In this document: positions 20,644-30,161 of the stretch, piece by piece
Layout of the letters: each line of letters starts with the position of its first letter
How positions within the stretch are numbered: position 1 is the stretch's first letter
NCBI GenBank assembly: GCA_016183615.1
Contig: JACPEG010000055.1
Span: forward strand, 1 to 64,000
Direction: 5' to 3'
Length of the DNA stretch: 64,000 bases
Source of the DNA: Betaproteobacteria bacterium
GTDB taxonomy: Bacteria > Pseudomonadota > Gammaproteobacteria > Burkholderiales > UBA6910
Translations under genes and position numbers: made by a program
The notes under the pieces: generated by a model
What the model was told of the DNA's origin: nothing
What the model saw: only the letters and a program-made list of their open reading frames with translations
Databases searched by the model: none

Positions 20644-21057
20644 ATGAAAAAAACCGCACTCTCCCTGGAGGACGCCAAAAAGATCGCCGCGGCGGCGGAG
20701 GCCGAGGCCATGTGCAACGGCTGGCCGGTGGTGATCTGCGTGGTGGACGACGGCGGGCACCTCCTGTATCTCCAGCGCGGCCCCGAAACCCAGTGGGGCA
20801 GCGTGGACGTGGCCATCGCCAAGGCCCGCTCGGCGGCGGCGTTCCGCCGCCCCACCAAGGCCTGGGAAGAACGGCTCGCCGAGGGACGCCTGGGCTACCT
20901 CAATCTGCCCGGGGCGATGACCATCGAAGGCGGGCTTCCGATTTCCGTTGAAGGACAAGTGGCGGGCGGCATCGGCGTCTCCGGCGTACGTTCCCACCAG
21001 GACGCCCAGATCGCTCAGGCCGGCGTGGATGCCTTGGCAAAGAAAGCGGCGCGGTAA
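20644..21057 (+). CDS. GlcG/HbpS-family (DUF336) protein
   Basis: 137 residues. Family features: an N-terminal helix ALSLEDAKKIAAAAEAEAMC, VVICVVDDGGHLLYLQR, SVDVAIAKARSAAAFRRPTK, and the glycine-rich end GGLPISVEGQVAGGIGVSG with SHQDAQIAQAGVDAL. Members bind haem or small ligands or are linked to glycolate and propanediol gene clusters; the exact role is often unknown. It is a single gene downstream of the hppA terminator. Confidence 0.88.
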   Translation: MKKTALSLEDAKKIAAAAEAEAMCNGWPVVICVVDDGGHLLYLQRGPETQWGSVDVAIAKARSAAAFRRPTKAWEERLAEGRLGYLNLPGAMTIEGGLPISVEGQVAGGIGVSGVRSHQDAQIAQAGVDALAKKAAR

Positions 21058-21256
21058 ACAGGGGCAATTCGATAAGCGGCAATTTGGCGCGCTAACACCC
21101 GCCAGTGCCCGGGGGTTTTGGCATTGTGGGGAACCCCTACTCCCGAAGACGGACATTGGGAATGCCTGTCATCCGCGCCAACGGGTCGGCGCCATACGTG
21201 GCATCCCGGCCCGGCCCGAATAGAATCCATGAAACCCCGGTCATTGTGAGGAACCC

Positions 21257-21762
21257 GTGAAAGCGCCCCCTCTCAGCCCCAATTCATCGGCCAGCGTCGT
21301 TGCCCGGTTTCTGTAGGCGCACGGTGTCGACCGCGTGTTCACCCTATGTGGCGGGCATATCATGCCGCTGTTGATGCGCGCCGACCTGGAAGGCATTCGC
21401 ATCATCGACGTGCGGCTAACGCGGCCAAGCGAAATGCGAGTGTCGATCGCGACTGGATGAATGCGCTTCGGGCCAAGCAGCAGGAGCGCCTGGCAAGCTT
21501 TCGGGTAGCGATGGCGAATGCGCCCGAGGACAGCGCTGGCCGCTTGCATCCCAACAAAGTCTTGAGCGCCGTGCAGGACAGACTCGATCCCGACGCCATC
21601 GTGGTGGCCACCGGCGACGGTTCCTTCGGCTTTAACGCAATCGAGCTCGATACCGCCGTGCGGCATGGCGCGAAGATGGTGATTGTGGTGGCCAACAACG
21701 GCGCCTGGCAAATCGAGGTGTCGGACCAGGCCGAGCGGAAATGGCGCGGGCTCGATAAATGA
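21257..21762 (+). pseudogene. Ruined thiamine-diphosphate enzyme gene (acetolactate synthase-like fold)
   Basis: From GTG 21257 (GAGGA upstream) the frame encodes a TPP-enzyme N-terminus (AHGVDRVFTLCGGHIMPLL, then IRIIDVR), interrupted by TAG at codon 20, one transition from CAG. At about 21415 the frame shifts and most of the protein is missing. The rest resumes in the TPP-binding domain (GDGSFGFNAIELDTAVRHGA, ANNGAW). The segment just before GDGSFGF also looks shortened at a repeated VVA motif, and the C-terminus is cut. The gene lies beside the GntR-mutase block and may once have encoded a 2-hydroxyacyl-CoA lyase or similar (inference). Confidence 0.8.
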
Positions 21763-21826
21763 ATACATGAGTCGTTTCCGAACGCTCTTGAAGTGATCCG
21801 AGCGGCGCCGACGGTCGATTTGTCCG

Positions 21827-22543
21827 CTACTTTTGCGCGCGGTCCTTTCCCGTGACGGCGATGCGCCTTTTCCCCTCCGGATGTTCCGGCGCTCCGTGCA
21901 ACATGGCCGGCACGTGACGTGTCGCGGCCTCGATGTGCTCGCGCGCCAACCGTTCCGCCGCCGCCCGATCGCGGCGCGCAATTGCATCGAACATCGCTGC
22001 GTGCTCCTTCCACACGGCGGCGCGGTACGTCCCGGTGCGCAGCACCTCCCCCATTGCGCGTCGCTGGTGATTCCAGTAAAGCGCCATCGTCTGCACCACC
22101 AGATCATTCCCCGACTGCTCGTACACGAACATGTGAAACCGCATGTCGGCCTGGATCGCGGCCGGCACCGAGCCGCTGCGTAAGGCAGCCTGGCCCTCTG
22201 CGAGGATGCGCCGGCCCTCCACGAGCGCTATCTCGTCCGCCCGCACCGCGGCGAGGCCCGCGGCCAGCGGATCCAGCGCCAGCCGCAGCTCATAGATGGC
22301 GTGAAAAAATGCCGGGTCGAGGCGCGCGACGATGAGGCCGCGACGGCCGGCGTCTTCGACGAATCCCTGGGTCTTCAGGATGGACAGGGCCTGTCCGACC
22401 GGCTGGCGGGAAACATTGAGCCGGGCCGCGACCTGGTCCTGGGTGAGCCGCTCCCCGGGAGCGAGCGTGCCGTCGCAGATGGCGCCGAGAATCGCGTCGT
22501 AAGTCCTGTCCACCAGGGTCCGGGCCGGGCCGATGGTTTCCAT
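21827..22543 (-). CDS. GntR-family transcriptional regulator (FCD-type)
   Basis: 238 residues from ATG 22543, which has AGGAGAAGAG upstream; a longer open frame exists but runs into the promoter and mutase gene. The N-terminal winged helix (ILGAICDGTLAPGERLTQDQ, VAARLNVSRQPVGQALSIL) is followed by an all-helical FCD effector domain (FFHAIYELRLALDPLAAGLA; MRFHMFVYEQSGND; HAAMFDAIARRDRAAAERLA). Such regulators usually respond to small carboxylates or CoA-pathway metabolites. It is divergent from the mutase operon, and a 23-bp palindrome overlaps that operon's start site. Confidence 0.92.
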   Translation of the reverse strand: METIGPARTLVDRTYDAILGAICDGTLAPGERLTQDQVAARLNVSRQPVGQALSILKTQGFVEDAGRRGLIVARLDPAFFHAIYELRLALDPLAAGLAAVRADEIALVEGRRILAEGQAALRSGSVPAAIQADMRFHMFVYEQSGNDLVVQTMALYWNHQRRAMGEVLRTGTYRAAVWKEHAAMFDAIARRDRAAAERLAREHIEAATRHVPAMLHGAPEHPEGKRRIAVTGKDRAQK

Positions 22544-22583
22544 AGTCTCTTCTCCTTGTTCCGCATTGCCGCCGGGTAGGGGG

Positions 22584-22612
22584 TTGACAAGCGTCCGCTG
22601 CTTGGGTAATAC
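22584..22612 (+). promoter_or_regulatory. Sigma-70 promoter of the acyl-CoA mutase operon
   Basis: Consensus TTGACA (22584-22589), 17-base spacer, TAATAC (22607-22612). Transcription should start near 22619, inside the adjoining palindrome. AGGAGG at 22681-22686 is the ribosome site for the first gene. Confidence 0.75.
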
Positions 22613-22615
22613 TGC

Positions 22616-22638
22616 ATTCTGAATACTGTATACCGAAT
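22616..22638. promoter_or_regulatory. Probable GntR operator
   Basis: 23-bp imperfect palindrome ATTCTGAATAC-T-GTATACCGAAT, with 9 of 11 arm positions complementary. It overlaps the predicted transcription start, as expected for repression by the divergent GntR protein. The assignment is inferred from symmetry and position. Confidence 0.6.
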
Positions 22639-22690
22639 TCGGCTCCAGTGCAATCCCCGGGCTGGCACAGGCCCAATCCCAGGAGGTAAC

Positions 22691-23098
22691 GTGAATCAAG
22701 CGATACGGATAATGCTCGCCAAGGTCGGCCTCGACGGCCACGACCGCGGCGTCAAGGTCGTCGCGCGCTGCCTGCGCGACGCGGGCATGGACGTGATCTA
22801 CACCGGGCTGCACCGCAGCCCCGACGAGGTGGTGACCGCCGCCGTCCAGGAGGACGTGGATATCCTGGGAGTGAGCCTGCTCTCCGGCGCCCACATGACC
22901 ATCTTCCCCAGGATCCTGAAACTGCTGGAGGAGCGCGGCGGCCAGGACATCCTCGTGGTCGGCGGTGGCGTGATCCCGGACGAGGACGTGGACGCCCTGA
23001 AAAAGATGGGGGTGAAGGAAATCCTGCTGCAGGACACCCCGCCCCAGGTCATCGTCGAAACCCTGCGCGAGCTGGTCGATGCGCGCGGCCCGCGGTAG
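22691..23098 (+). CDS. hcmB: B12-binding small subunit of an acyl-CoA mutase (HcmB/IcmB type)
   Basis: 135 residues from GTG 22691. The cobalamin-binding motif D15-G-H17-x-x-G20 (KVGLDGHDRG), the SLL segment and VVGGGV are all present, so it binds adenosylcobalamin base-off with His17 as lower ligand. Stand-alone B12 subunits of this size occur in isobutyryl-CoA, ethylmalonyl-type and 2-hydroxyisobutyryl-CoA mutases, not in the usual single-chain methylmalonyl-CoA mutase. It partners the large subunit encoded at 25516-27207 in the same operon. Confidence 0.88.
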   Translation: MNQAIRIMLAKVGLDGHDRGVKVVARCLRDAGMDVIYTGLHRSPDEVVTAAVQEDVDILGVSLLSGAHMTIFPRILKLLEERGGQDILVVGGGVIPDEDVDALKKMGVKEILLQDTPPQVIVETLRELVDARGPR

Positions 23099-23115
23099 CG
23101 CGGGGGACGCCACCG

Positions 23116-24549
23116 ATGGAATTCTGGTCCTACCCCCCGCGTTACGACTCCGCCTACCGTCCGGACCCGGGCGCCCGCTATTGGTTTCCAAAGCGCGAAA
23201 CCATGCCCGCAGGCGACCGGGAAAAGGCAATCCTCGAGCGCCTGCGCCAGGTGTGCCGTTACGCCTGGGACAATGCGCCGTTCTACCGGCGCAAATGGGA
23301 ACAGGCGGGCTTTCACCCGGATCAGCTGAAATCCCTCGAGGACTTCGAGGAGAAGGTCCCGGTCATCACCAAGAAGGATCTGCGCGAGGCCCAGGCGCGT
23401 ATGCCCCTGTTCGGCGATTACCTGTGCGTGCCGGAGTCGGAGATTTATCACATCCACGGCACGTCGGGGACAACGGGCCGGCCCACCATTTTCGCGTTGA
23501 ACCGGACTGACTGGGAGGCCATGGCCAACGCCCACGCCCGCATCCAGTGGGCGATGGGCATCCGCCCCAGCGACACGGTGTTCGTCGCTGCGATCTTCAG
23601 CTTGTACATGGGGAGCTGGGGGGCGCTGGCCGGAGCCGAGCGCCTCGGCGCCAGGGCGTTCCCGTTCGGCGCCGGCGCCGCCGGCATGAGCGTGCGGGCG
23701 GTGCAGTGGCTTGCGAGCGTGAAACCGAGCGTGTTCTACGGCACGCCGTCCTACGCCCTGCACCTCGCGGAGGTAGCCGAAAAGGAAGGCCTCGACCCCC
23801 GCGACTTCGGCATCCGCAAGCTGTTCTTCTCCGGCGAGCCGGGGGCCTCGGTCCCCGGGCTGCGCGACAAGATCATGAGCGCCTATGGGGCGGAGGTGTT
23901 CGACTGCGGCTCCATGGCCGAGATGACGCCGTGGATGCACCTGGGCGGCACCGACGGCCGGAACGGCGGCATGCTGCTGTGGCAGGACGTGGTGTATGCC
24001 GAGGTGTGCGATCCGAAGACGTACCGTCGCGTGCCCTATGGCCAGCGCGGCACGCCGGTCTACACCCACCTGGAGCGCTCCTGCCAGCCCATGATCCGGC
24101 TGGTTTCGGGGGACCTCACCCTGTGGGACCACGAGCCCAGTCCCTGCGGCCGCACCTATCCGCGGCTGCCCCACGGCATCATCGGGCGGGTGGACGACAT
24201 GTTCACCATCCGTGGCGAGAACGTCTATCCCAGCGAGATCGATGCGGCGCTCAACCAGATCGCGGGCTACGGCGGCGAGCATCGCATCGTCATCACCCGC
24301 GAGGGCGCCATGGACGAACTGCTGCTCCAGGTGGAGCCGAATGCGCAGGTCCACGCGCAAGCCGGCGAGACCGCGCGCTTCAGGGCCCAGGTGGAGCACA
24401 ACATCCGCGCGCTGCTGGGACTGCGGGCGATAATCGAGGTGGTGGCCCCCGGCACTTTCCCGCGCACCGACTTCAAGGCGCGCCGCGTGATTGACGACCG
24501 CCACCTGTTTCACGACATCAACCGCCGGCTGTCGCAGGGGGGCGCCTGA
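23116..24549 (+). CDS. AMP-forming acyl-CoA ligase, phenylacetate-CoA ligase (PaaK) type
   Basis: 477 residues. The nucleotide-binding loop is HGTSGTTGRPTIF (about residue 115), followed by YGTPSYALHLAEVAE, LFFSGEPGASVPGLR, MTPWMHLGGTDGRNGG, a GRVDDMFTIRGENVYPSEID hinge and a C-terminal ACT-like lid with FPRTDFKARRV. In PaaK-type enzymes the acid is adenylated and then thioesterified to CoA. Placed between the B12 subunit and MeaB, it probably makes the mutase substrate; by analogy with the 2-hydroxyisobutyrate pathway it may be 2-hydroxyisobutyrate-CoA ligase (inference). It overlaps the next gene by one base. Confidence 0.9.
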   Translation: MEFWSYPPRYDSAYRPDPGARYWFPKRETMPAGDREKAILERLRQVCRYAWDNAPFYRRKWEQAGFHPDQLKSLEDFEEKVPVITKKDLREAQARMPLFGDYLCVPESEIYHIHGTSGTTGRPTIFALNRTDWEAMANAHARIQWAMGIRPSDTVFVAAIFSLYMGSWGALAGAERLGARAFPFGAGAAGMSVRAVQWLASVKPSVFYGTPSYALHLAEVAEKEGLDPRDFGIRKLFFSGEPGASVPGLRDKIMSAYGAEVFDCGSMAEMTPWMHLGGTDGRNGGMLLWQDVVYAEVCDPKTYRRVPYGQRGTPVYTHLERSCQPMIRLVSGDLTLWDHEPSPCGRTYPRLPHGIIGRVDDMFTIRGENVYPSEIDAALNQIAGYGGEHRIVITREGAMDELLLQVEPNAQVHAQAGETARFRAQVEHNIRALLGLRAIIEVVAPGTFPRTDFKARRVIDDRHLFHDINRRLSQGGA

Positions 24550-25523
24550 TGGGCGGGCCGCTGGCCTCGGCCGCGCTGCTGCCGCGGCTGTACGCGGGAG
24601 AAGGCGCCGCCATCGCCCGCATGCTCACCCGGGCCGAGGCCGCGACGCCGGAAGCACGCGAGGCGCTCGCCGAGATCTACCGCCGCGCCGGCCGCGCCCA
24701 CGTGATCGGGATTACCGGCGTGCCGGGAAGCGGCAAGTCCACGCTGGTGGGCAAGCTCACCCGCGCGCTGCGCGCCACCCACCGCAAGGTCGGCATCATC
24801 GCCGTCGATCCCTCGAGCCCGTTCTCCGGCGGCGCGATCCTCGGCGACCGCATCCGCATGTCCGAGCTCGCAACCGATCCGGGAGTCTTCATCCGCAGCA
24901 TGGCCACCCGCGGCTCCATGGGCGGGCTGGCCAGGTCCACCCAGGATGCGGTGGACATTCTCGATGCCGCGGGCTTCCACCTGATCCTGATCGAAACTGT
25001 AGGCGTCGGCCAGGACGAGGTGGAGATCGCCCAGGCGTCCCACACCACCATCGTCGTGTCGGCGCCCGGTCTGGGCGACGACATCCAGGCCATCAAGGCG
25101 GGCGTGCTCGAGATCGCCGACGTCCACGTGGTGAGCAAGTGCGACCGCCCCGACTCATTCAGGACCGTGGCCGATCTCAAGAGCATGCTGGCGATGGGCG
25201 CAGTGCTCTCCCGGGGCGGCTGGAGCGTGCCGGTGGTCGCCACCAGCTCGGAGCGCGGCGAAGGAATCGGCGATCTGGTGTCCGCAATCGACCGTCACCG
25301 CGAATATCTCCACCACTCGGGAGCGTTGCGGGCGCGCCGGCAGCGCATCGCCGAGTACCGCATGCTGAAGACCGCCGAGGACCTGCTGCGCCGCCGCTTC
25401 GCCGCGTCACGCGCGGGGCGGGTCGCGGACCTCGCCGAGCGGCTTGCGGCGCGGGAACTGGAACCCTACTCCGCCGCCGAGGAACTACTCAATTCTGCTT
25501 TCGGGAGCACTTACCATGAATGA
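24549..25523 (+). CDS. meaB: MeaB/ArgK-family G-protein chaperone of the B12 mutase
   Basis: 324 residues. Walker A GVPGSGKST is at residues 57-65, then VDPSSPFSGGAILGDRIRM, ETVGVGQDEVEIAQ (switch/Walker B) and VVSKCDR (NKxD-type base motif with S-K-C-D). MeaB-type GTPases load adenosylcobalamin and protect acyl-CoA mutases from inactivation. ATG 24549 overlaps the ligase stop, and the last 8 bases overlap the mutase start, so the genes are tightly coupled. Presence here confirms a B12-dependent mutase system. Confidence 0.93.
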   Translation: MGGPLASAALLPRLYAGEGAAIARMLTRAEAATPEAREALAEIYRRAGRAHVIGITGVPGSGKSTLVGKLTRALRATHRKVGIIAVDPSSPFSGGAILGDRIRMSELATDPGVFIRSMATRGSMGGLARSTQDAVDILDAAGFHLILIETVGVGQDEVEIAQASHTTIVVSAPGLGDDIQAIKAGVLEIADVHVVSKCDRPDSFRTVADLKSMLAMGAVLSRGGWSVPVVATSSERGEGIGDLVSAIDRHREYLHHSGALRARRQRIAEYRMLKTAEDLLRRRFAASRAGRVADLAERLAARELEPYSAAEELLNSAFGSTYHE

Positions 25524-27207
25524 TTTCACCGACGCCTCGGCGCTCGAGCGCGCCGCCAAGGAACTGCAATCGTGGGAAGCCAATGAGGTCGCGGCGTTCC
25601 TCAACAAACAGCAGGAGCGCAGGCCGGCATTCCGGACCCAGAGCGGCTTCCCTCTCAAGCGCGCCTACACCGCGCTCGACGTGGCCGACATTCCCCTCGA
25701 GGACATCGGCCTGCCGGGCCGCTATCCCTTTACCCGCGGCCCCTACCCCACCATGTACCGCTCGCGCTTCTGGACCATGCGCCAGATCGCGGGGTTCGGC
25801 ACCGGGGAGGACACCAACCGGCGCTTCCAGTACCTGATCTCCCAGGGGCAGACCGGGCTGTCTACCGACTTTGACATGCCCACGCTGATGGGCCTCGACT
25901 CGGACCACCCGATGAGCGAAGGCGAAGTGGGCCGCGAGGGCGTGGCGGTGTGCACGCTGGCCGACATGGAGGCGCTGTTCGAGGGCATCGACCTGGAGAA
26001 GATCTCGGTATCGATGACCATCAACCCCTCGGCGTGGGTCCTGCTTGCCATGTATGTCGCGCTGGCCCAGAAGCGCGGCTATGACCTCCACAAGCTCTCC
26101 GGCACCATCCAGGCCGACATCCTCAAGGAGTACATGGCGCAGAAGGAGTACATCTTCCCGATCGCGCCCTCGGTGCGGCTGGTGCGCGACTGCATCACCT
26201 ACTGCGCGCGGCACATGAAGCGCTACAACCCGATCAACATTTCGGGCTACCACATCTCGGAGGCAGGCTCCTCGCCCCTGCACGAGGCCGCGTTCACCAT
26301 GGCAAACCTCATCACCTATGTCGAGGAGGTCACCAAGACGGGAATGCACGTGGATGAATTCGCGCCGCGGCTCGCCTTCTTCTTCGTGTCGCAGGCGGAC
26401 TTTTTCGAGGAGGTGGCCAAGTTCCGCGCGCTGCGTCGCGTTTACGCCAAGATCATGAAGGAGCGCTTCGGCGCCCGCAACCCCGAGTCCATGCGGCTGC
26501 GGTTCCACACCCAGACCGCGGCCGCCACCCTCACCAAGCCGCAATACATGGTGAACATCATCCGCACCACGCTGCAGGCGCTGGCCGCGGTGATGGGCGG
26601 CACCCAGAGCCTGCACACCAACGGCATGGACGAGGCGTTCGCCATCCCTACCGAGGCGGCGATGAAGATCGCGCTGCGGACCCAGCAGGTGATCGCCGAC
26701 GAGAGCAACGTCGCCAGCGTGGTCGATCCCCTGGGGGGCTCGTACCTGGTGGAGCGGCTCACCTCGGACTTCGAAAAGGCGATCTTCGAAATCCTCGAGG
26801 AAGTGGAGCGCCGGGGCGGTACCGTCAAGCTGATCGAGCAGGGCTGGTTTCAGAAGCACATCGCGGACTTCGCCTACGACGTGGCGCTCGGAAAGCAGAG
26901 CGGGGACCGCACCGTGATCGGCGTCAACAAGTACATCGAGCCGGAGGAGGATGCCGAAATCCACACCCACCCCTACGATCCCACCACCGCCGAGCGCCAG
27001 ATCTCCCGGCTGCAGCGGGTTCGCCGCGAGCGGGACAACGCGAAGGTAAGCGCGTTGATGGATCGCATGGTGGAAATCGCGAAGGACGAGACCCAGAACC
27101 TGATGCCGGTCACTATCGAGCTGGTGGCGGCCGGCGCCACCATGGGCGAGATCGTGGAACGCCTGAAGGACCTGTGGGGAACCTACCGCGAAAACCCGAT
27201 ATTCTGA
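25516..27207 (+). CDS. hcmA: Acyl-CoA mutase large subunit, 2-hydroxyisobutyryl-CoA mutase type
   Basis: 563 residues from ATG 25516, without its own B12 domain. The TIM-barrel substrate domain reads RGPYPTMYRSRFWTMRQI, SVSMTINPSAW, SGTIQADILKEYM and TQTAAATLTKPQYM. The key residue is Ile91 in RQIAGFG, where methylmalonyl-CoA mutase has Tyr and isobutyryl-CoA mutase Phe. Exactly 27 residues on is Asp118 in LSTDFD. Ile90/Asp117 is the published signature of 2-hydroxyisobutyryl-CoA mutase from Aquincola. The reaction would interconvert 2-hydroxyisobutyryl-CoA and (S)-3-hydroxybutyryl-CoA. The substrate is predicted from signature and context only. Confidence 0.88.
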   Translation: MNDFTDASALERAAKELQSWEANEVAAFLNKQQERRPAFRTQSGFPLKRAYTALDVADIPLEDIGLPGRYPFTRGPYPTMYRSRFWTMRQIAGFGTGEDTNRRFQYLISQGQTGLSTDFDMPTLMGLDSDHPMSEGEVGREGVAVCTLADMEALFEGIDLEKISVSMTINPSAWVLLAMYVALAQKRGYDLHKLSGTIQADILKEYMAQKEYIFPIAPSVRLVRDCITYCARHMKRYNPINISGYHISEAGSSPLHEAAFTMANLITYVEEVTKTGMHVDEFAPRLAFFFVSQADFFEEVAKFRALRRVYAKIMKERFGARNPESMRLRFHTQTAAATLTKPQYMVNIIRTTLQALAAVMGGTQSLHTNGMDEAFAIPTEAAMKIALRTQQVIADESNVASVVDPLGGSYLVERLTSDFEKAIFEILEEVERRGGTVKLIEQGWFQKHIADFAYDVALGKQSGDRTVIGVNKYIEPEEDAEIHTHPYDPTTAERQISRLQRVRRERDNAKVSALMDRMVEIAKDETQNLMPVTIELVAAGATMGEIVERLKDLWGTYRENPIF

Positions 27208-27230
27208 TCTCCGCCCGGCGCGATGTTAGA

Positions 27231-28364
27231 ATGCGTGCGCGAACGCCGCACGCCGCCCTTTTCATACGCTCTTCGCCCGTGACGGAAGACTTCACCCTGC
27301 TTTCCTATCTCGGTACTGCGCCCCGCATCGGCCAGGAAGCCCGCTTTGCTCCCGAGGCGGCAATCATCGGCCGCATCCAGGCGGGCGACAGGCTTGCCGT
27401 GGGGCGGCTCGCTACGCTGCGCGCCGACGGCCACGACATCCGGATCGGTGCCGGGTGCAGCTTTGCGGACCGTTCCACGCTGCACATCGTCGACAGCCTG
27501 TTGCCCTGCATCGTGGGCGATCGCGTCACGGTGGGCCGCTATGCCCTGGTGCACGCCTGCACCGTGGATGACGGATGTGTCATTGGCGATGCCGCGGTCG
27601 TGATGGACGGCGCGGTGGTGGGTGCAGGCGCGGTGATCGCCGCCGGAAGCCTGGTCCCCCCGCGCAAGCGGCTCGAAGGCGGTTGGTTGTACTCGGGAAG
27701 CCCGGCGCAGGCGGTGCGCAAGATCGACGTCTCCGAGCTGGAGGCCCTGCGCCGCATCGTGCTCGCGGCAGGCGCATCGGAACTCGTCACCTCGTCCCAC
27801 CTTCCGCCGCTGGACATGTCGCGCTACCGCCGGCACGCCTCATCGGGGGGGGCCCTGTTGGGCCTCGCGGGCAGGGAGCCCCGGGTGGCCTCCAGCGCCT
27901 ACGTTGCGCCCACCGCGGTCGTCGCCGGAGACGTGCGAATCGCGGCGGACGCCAGCGTGTGGTTCGCCAACGTGATTTGGGCTGACGGCACGACGGTCGC
28001 CATCGGACAGCGCACCAACATCCAGGACAACTGCCTTCTTGAAACCGGGCCGGGCCGGGGACCCATCATCATCGGCGACGACGTGACCGTGGGACACAAC
28101 GTGCGCATGGGCAGCTGCGTCGTGGAGGACGGGTGTCTCATCGGAATGGGAGCGGAAGTCGGCGACCGCGTCGTGGTGGAGAGGGGCGGCTGCATCGGGG
28201 CGCATGCAGTGGTTCCGCCCGGCACCCGGGTCAAGGCCGGGCATATCTGGGCCGGCCGCCCCGCGCGCGAATTCCGCCCGGTGCGGCCTGAAGAAGCGGA
28301 ATTCTTCGTCCGCGGAAAGGACGTCTACGTAGGATACGCCCGCGCCTACCTGAGCGCGCGCTGA
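27231..28364 (+). CDS. Fused double left-handed beta-helix protein, gamma-carbonic anhydrase-like
   Basis: 377 residues from ATG 27231 (GTG 27279 is an alternative start). Two gamma-class carbonic anhydrase/PaaY-like hexapeptide domains occupy about 30-165 and 215-365, joined by a helical linker (ELEALRRIVLAAGASELV). The three zinc histidines of the family are distributed: domain 1 has His85 and His108 but Arg103; domain 2 has His289 but Glu271 and Gly294. Spacings (18 and 5) are identical in both. It lies 24 bases after hcmA on the same strand, so it is probably the last operon gene. Function is unknown. Confidence 0.85.
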   Translation: MRARTPHAALFIRSSPVTEDFTLLSYLGTAPRIGQEARFAPEAAIIGRIQAGDRLAVGRLATLRADGHDIRIGAGCSFADRSTLHIVDSLLPCIVGDRVTVGRYALVHACTVDDGCVIGDAAVVMDGAVVGAGAVIAAGSLVPPRKRLEGGWLYSGSPAQAVRKIDVSELEALRRIVLAAGASELVTSSHLPPLDMSRYRRHASSGGALLGLAGREPRVASSAYVAPTAVVAGDVRIAADASVWFANVIWADGTTVAIGQRTNIQDNCLLETGPGRGPIIIGDDVTVGHNVRMGSCVVEDGCLIGMGAEVGDRVVVERGGCIGAHAVVPPGTRVKAGHIWAGRPAREFRPVRPEEAEFFVRGKDVYVGYARAYLSAR

Positions 28365-28440
28365 ACGAGGGACCCGCCCCGGGTCCGCTCCGGTGCCCTG
28401 CCGGCGCCTCTTCCCGGCGGGAACAACCCGCCCTACCCCC

Positions 28441-29526
<1,086 letters not shown>

Positions 29527-29684
29527 GGGTCACCTCCCGACGGTTACCCCGAAGCGCGGGGTGCTGCGCTTCGGGAAGGGAAAACAATAATTCTCCCACC
29601 AATGGCGGGGGCAAATCCAGCGGGGGATTGGTCTATACTGCCCGAATGGCCTTTGCCCCGTTCCGCCCCTGTTGAGGAGGTGCC

Positions 29685-29906
29685 ATGATGAGACCCCTCG
29701 GCCAATACCCGCTCGATGAGCTGAAGCTCATCTACCGGCTGTTGCACGACCAGCTCGACAAGAACGAGGCGCTGGTGGACTCGGAACTGCTGCAGGAGCT
29801 GCAGCAGCTGCTCCAGGCCCGGGCCCGCGCCGAAGGTGTCGACGTCACCCTGCACGCCCAGTGGGCCACCTGGCTCAACGACGGCGTGAAACTCCACGTG
29901 GTGTGA
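29685..29906 (+). CDS. Small conserved hypothetical protein
   Basis: 73 residues, start ATG 29685 or 29688 after GAGGAGGTGCC. A helical N-terminal two-thirds (LDELKLIYRLLHDQLDKN, ELLQELQQLLQARARAEG) could form a coiled-coil hairpin, followed by VDVTLHAQWATWLNDGVKL. No family recognised. A second small gene follows 27 bases later on the same strand, so they may form an operon. Confidence 0.65.
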   Translation: MMRPLGQYPLDELKLIYRLLHDQLDKNEALVDSELLQELQQLLQARARAEGVDVTLHAQWATWLNDGVKLHVV

Positions 29907-29933
29907 GTCCACCGGAATTCCCCGACCCGCGCC

Positions 29934-30161
29934 GTGATCAAGTTCGGATTCAGGATCAGGACCAAGAGCGGGCTGCCCGTGGAGAACCTGATGATCCAGG
30001 CCCGCGACCAGGCGGAAGCGGAGCAGAAGCTGCGCCGGATGTATCACCAGTGCGAGGTGATCGAGTGCCAGGTGATCGACGCCGCCGCCGGCGAGGCCTC
30101 CCCCGACGTGGAGGGCTTCATCTCGCTAATAGGGAGGCAGGAGGGGCCGAAGACGAAATGA
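29934..30161 (+). CDS. Small conserved hypothetical protein
   Basis: 75 residues from GTG 29934. It begins IKFGFRIRTKSGLPVENLMI and continues with a QAEAEQKLRRMYHQCEVIEC helix-strand pattern, like small alpha/beta proteins that modify or bind other proteins; no family is recognised. Its 3' end overlaps the 3' end of the parA gene on the opposite strand by 44 bases, so the two are convergent and share sequence at their ends. Confidence 0.6.
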   Translation: MIKFGFRIRTKSGLPVENLMIQARDQAEAEQKLRRMYHQCEVIECQVIDAAAGEASPDVEGFISLIGRQEGPKTK

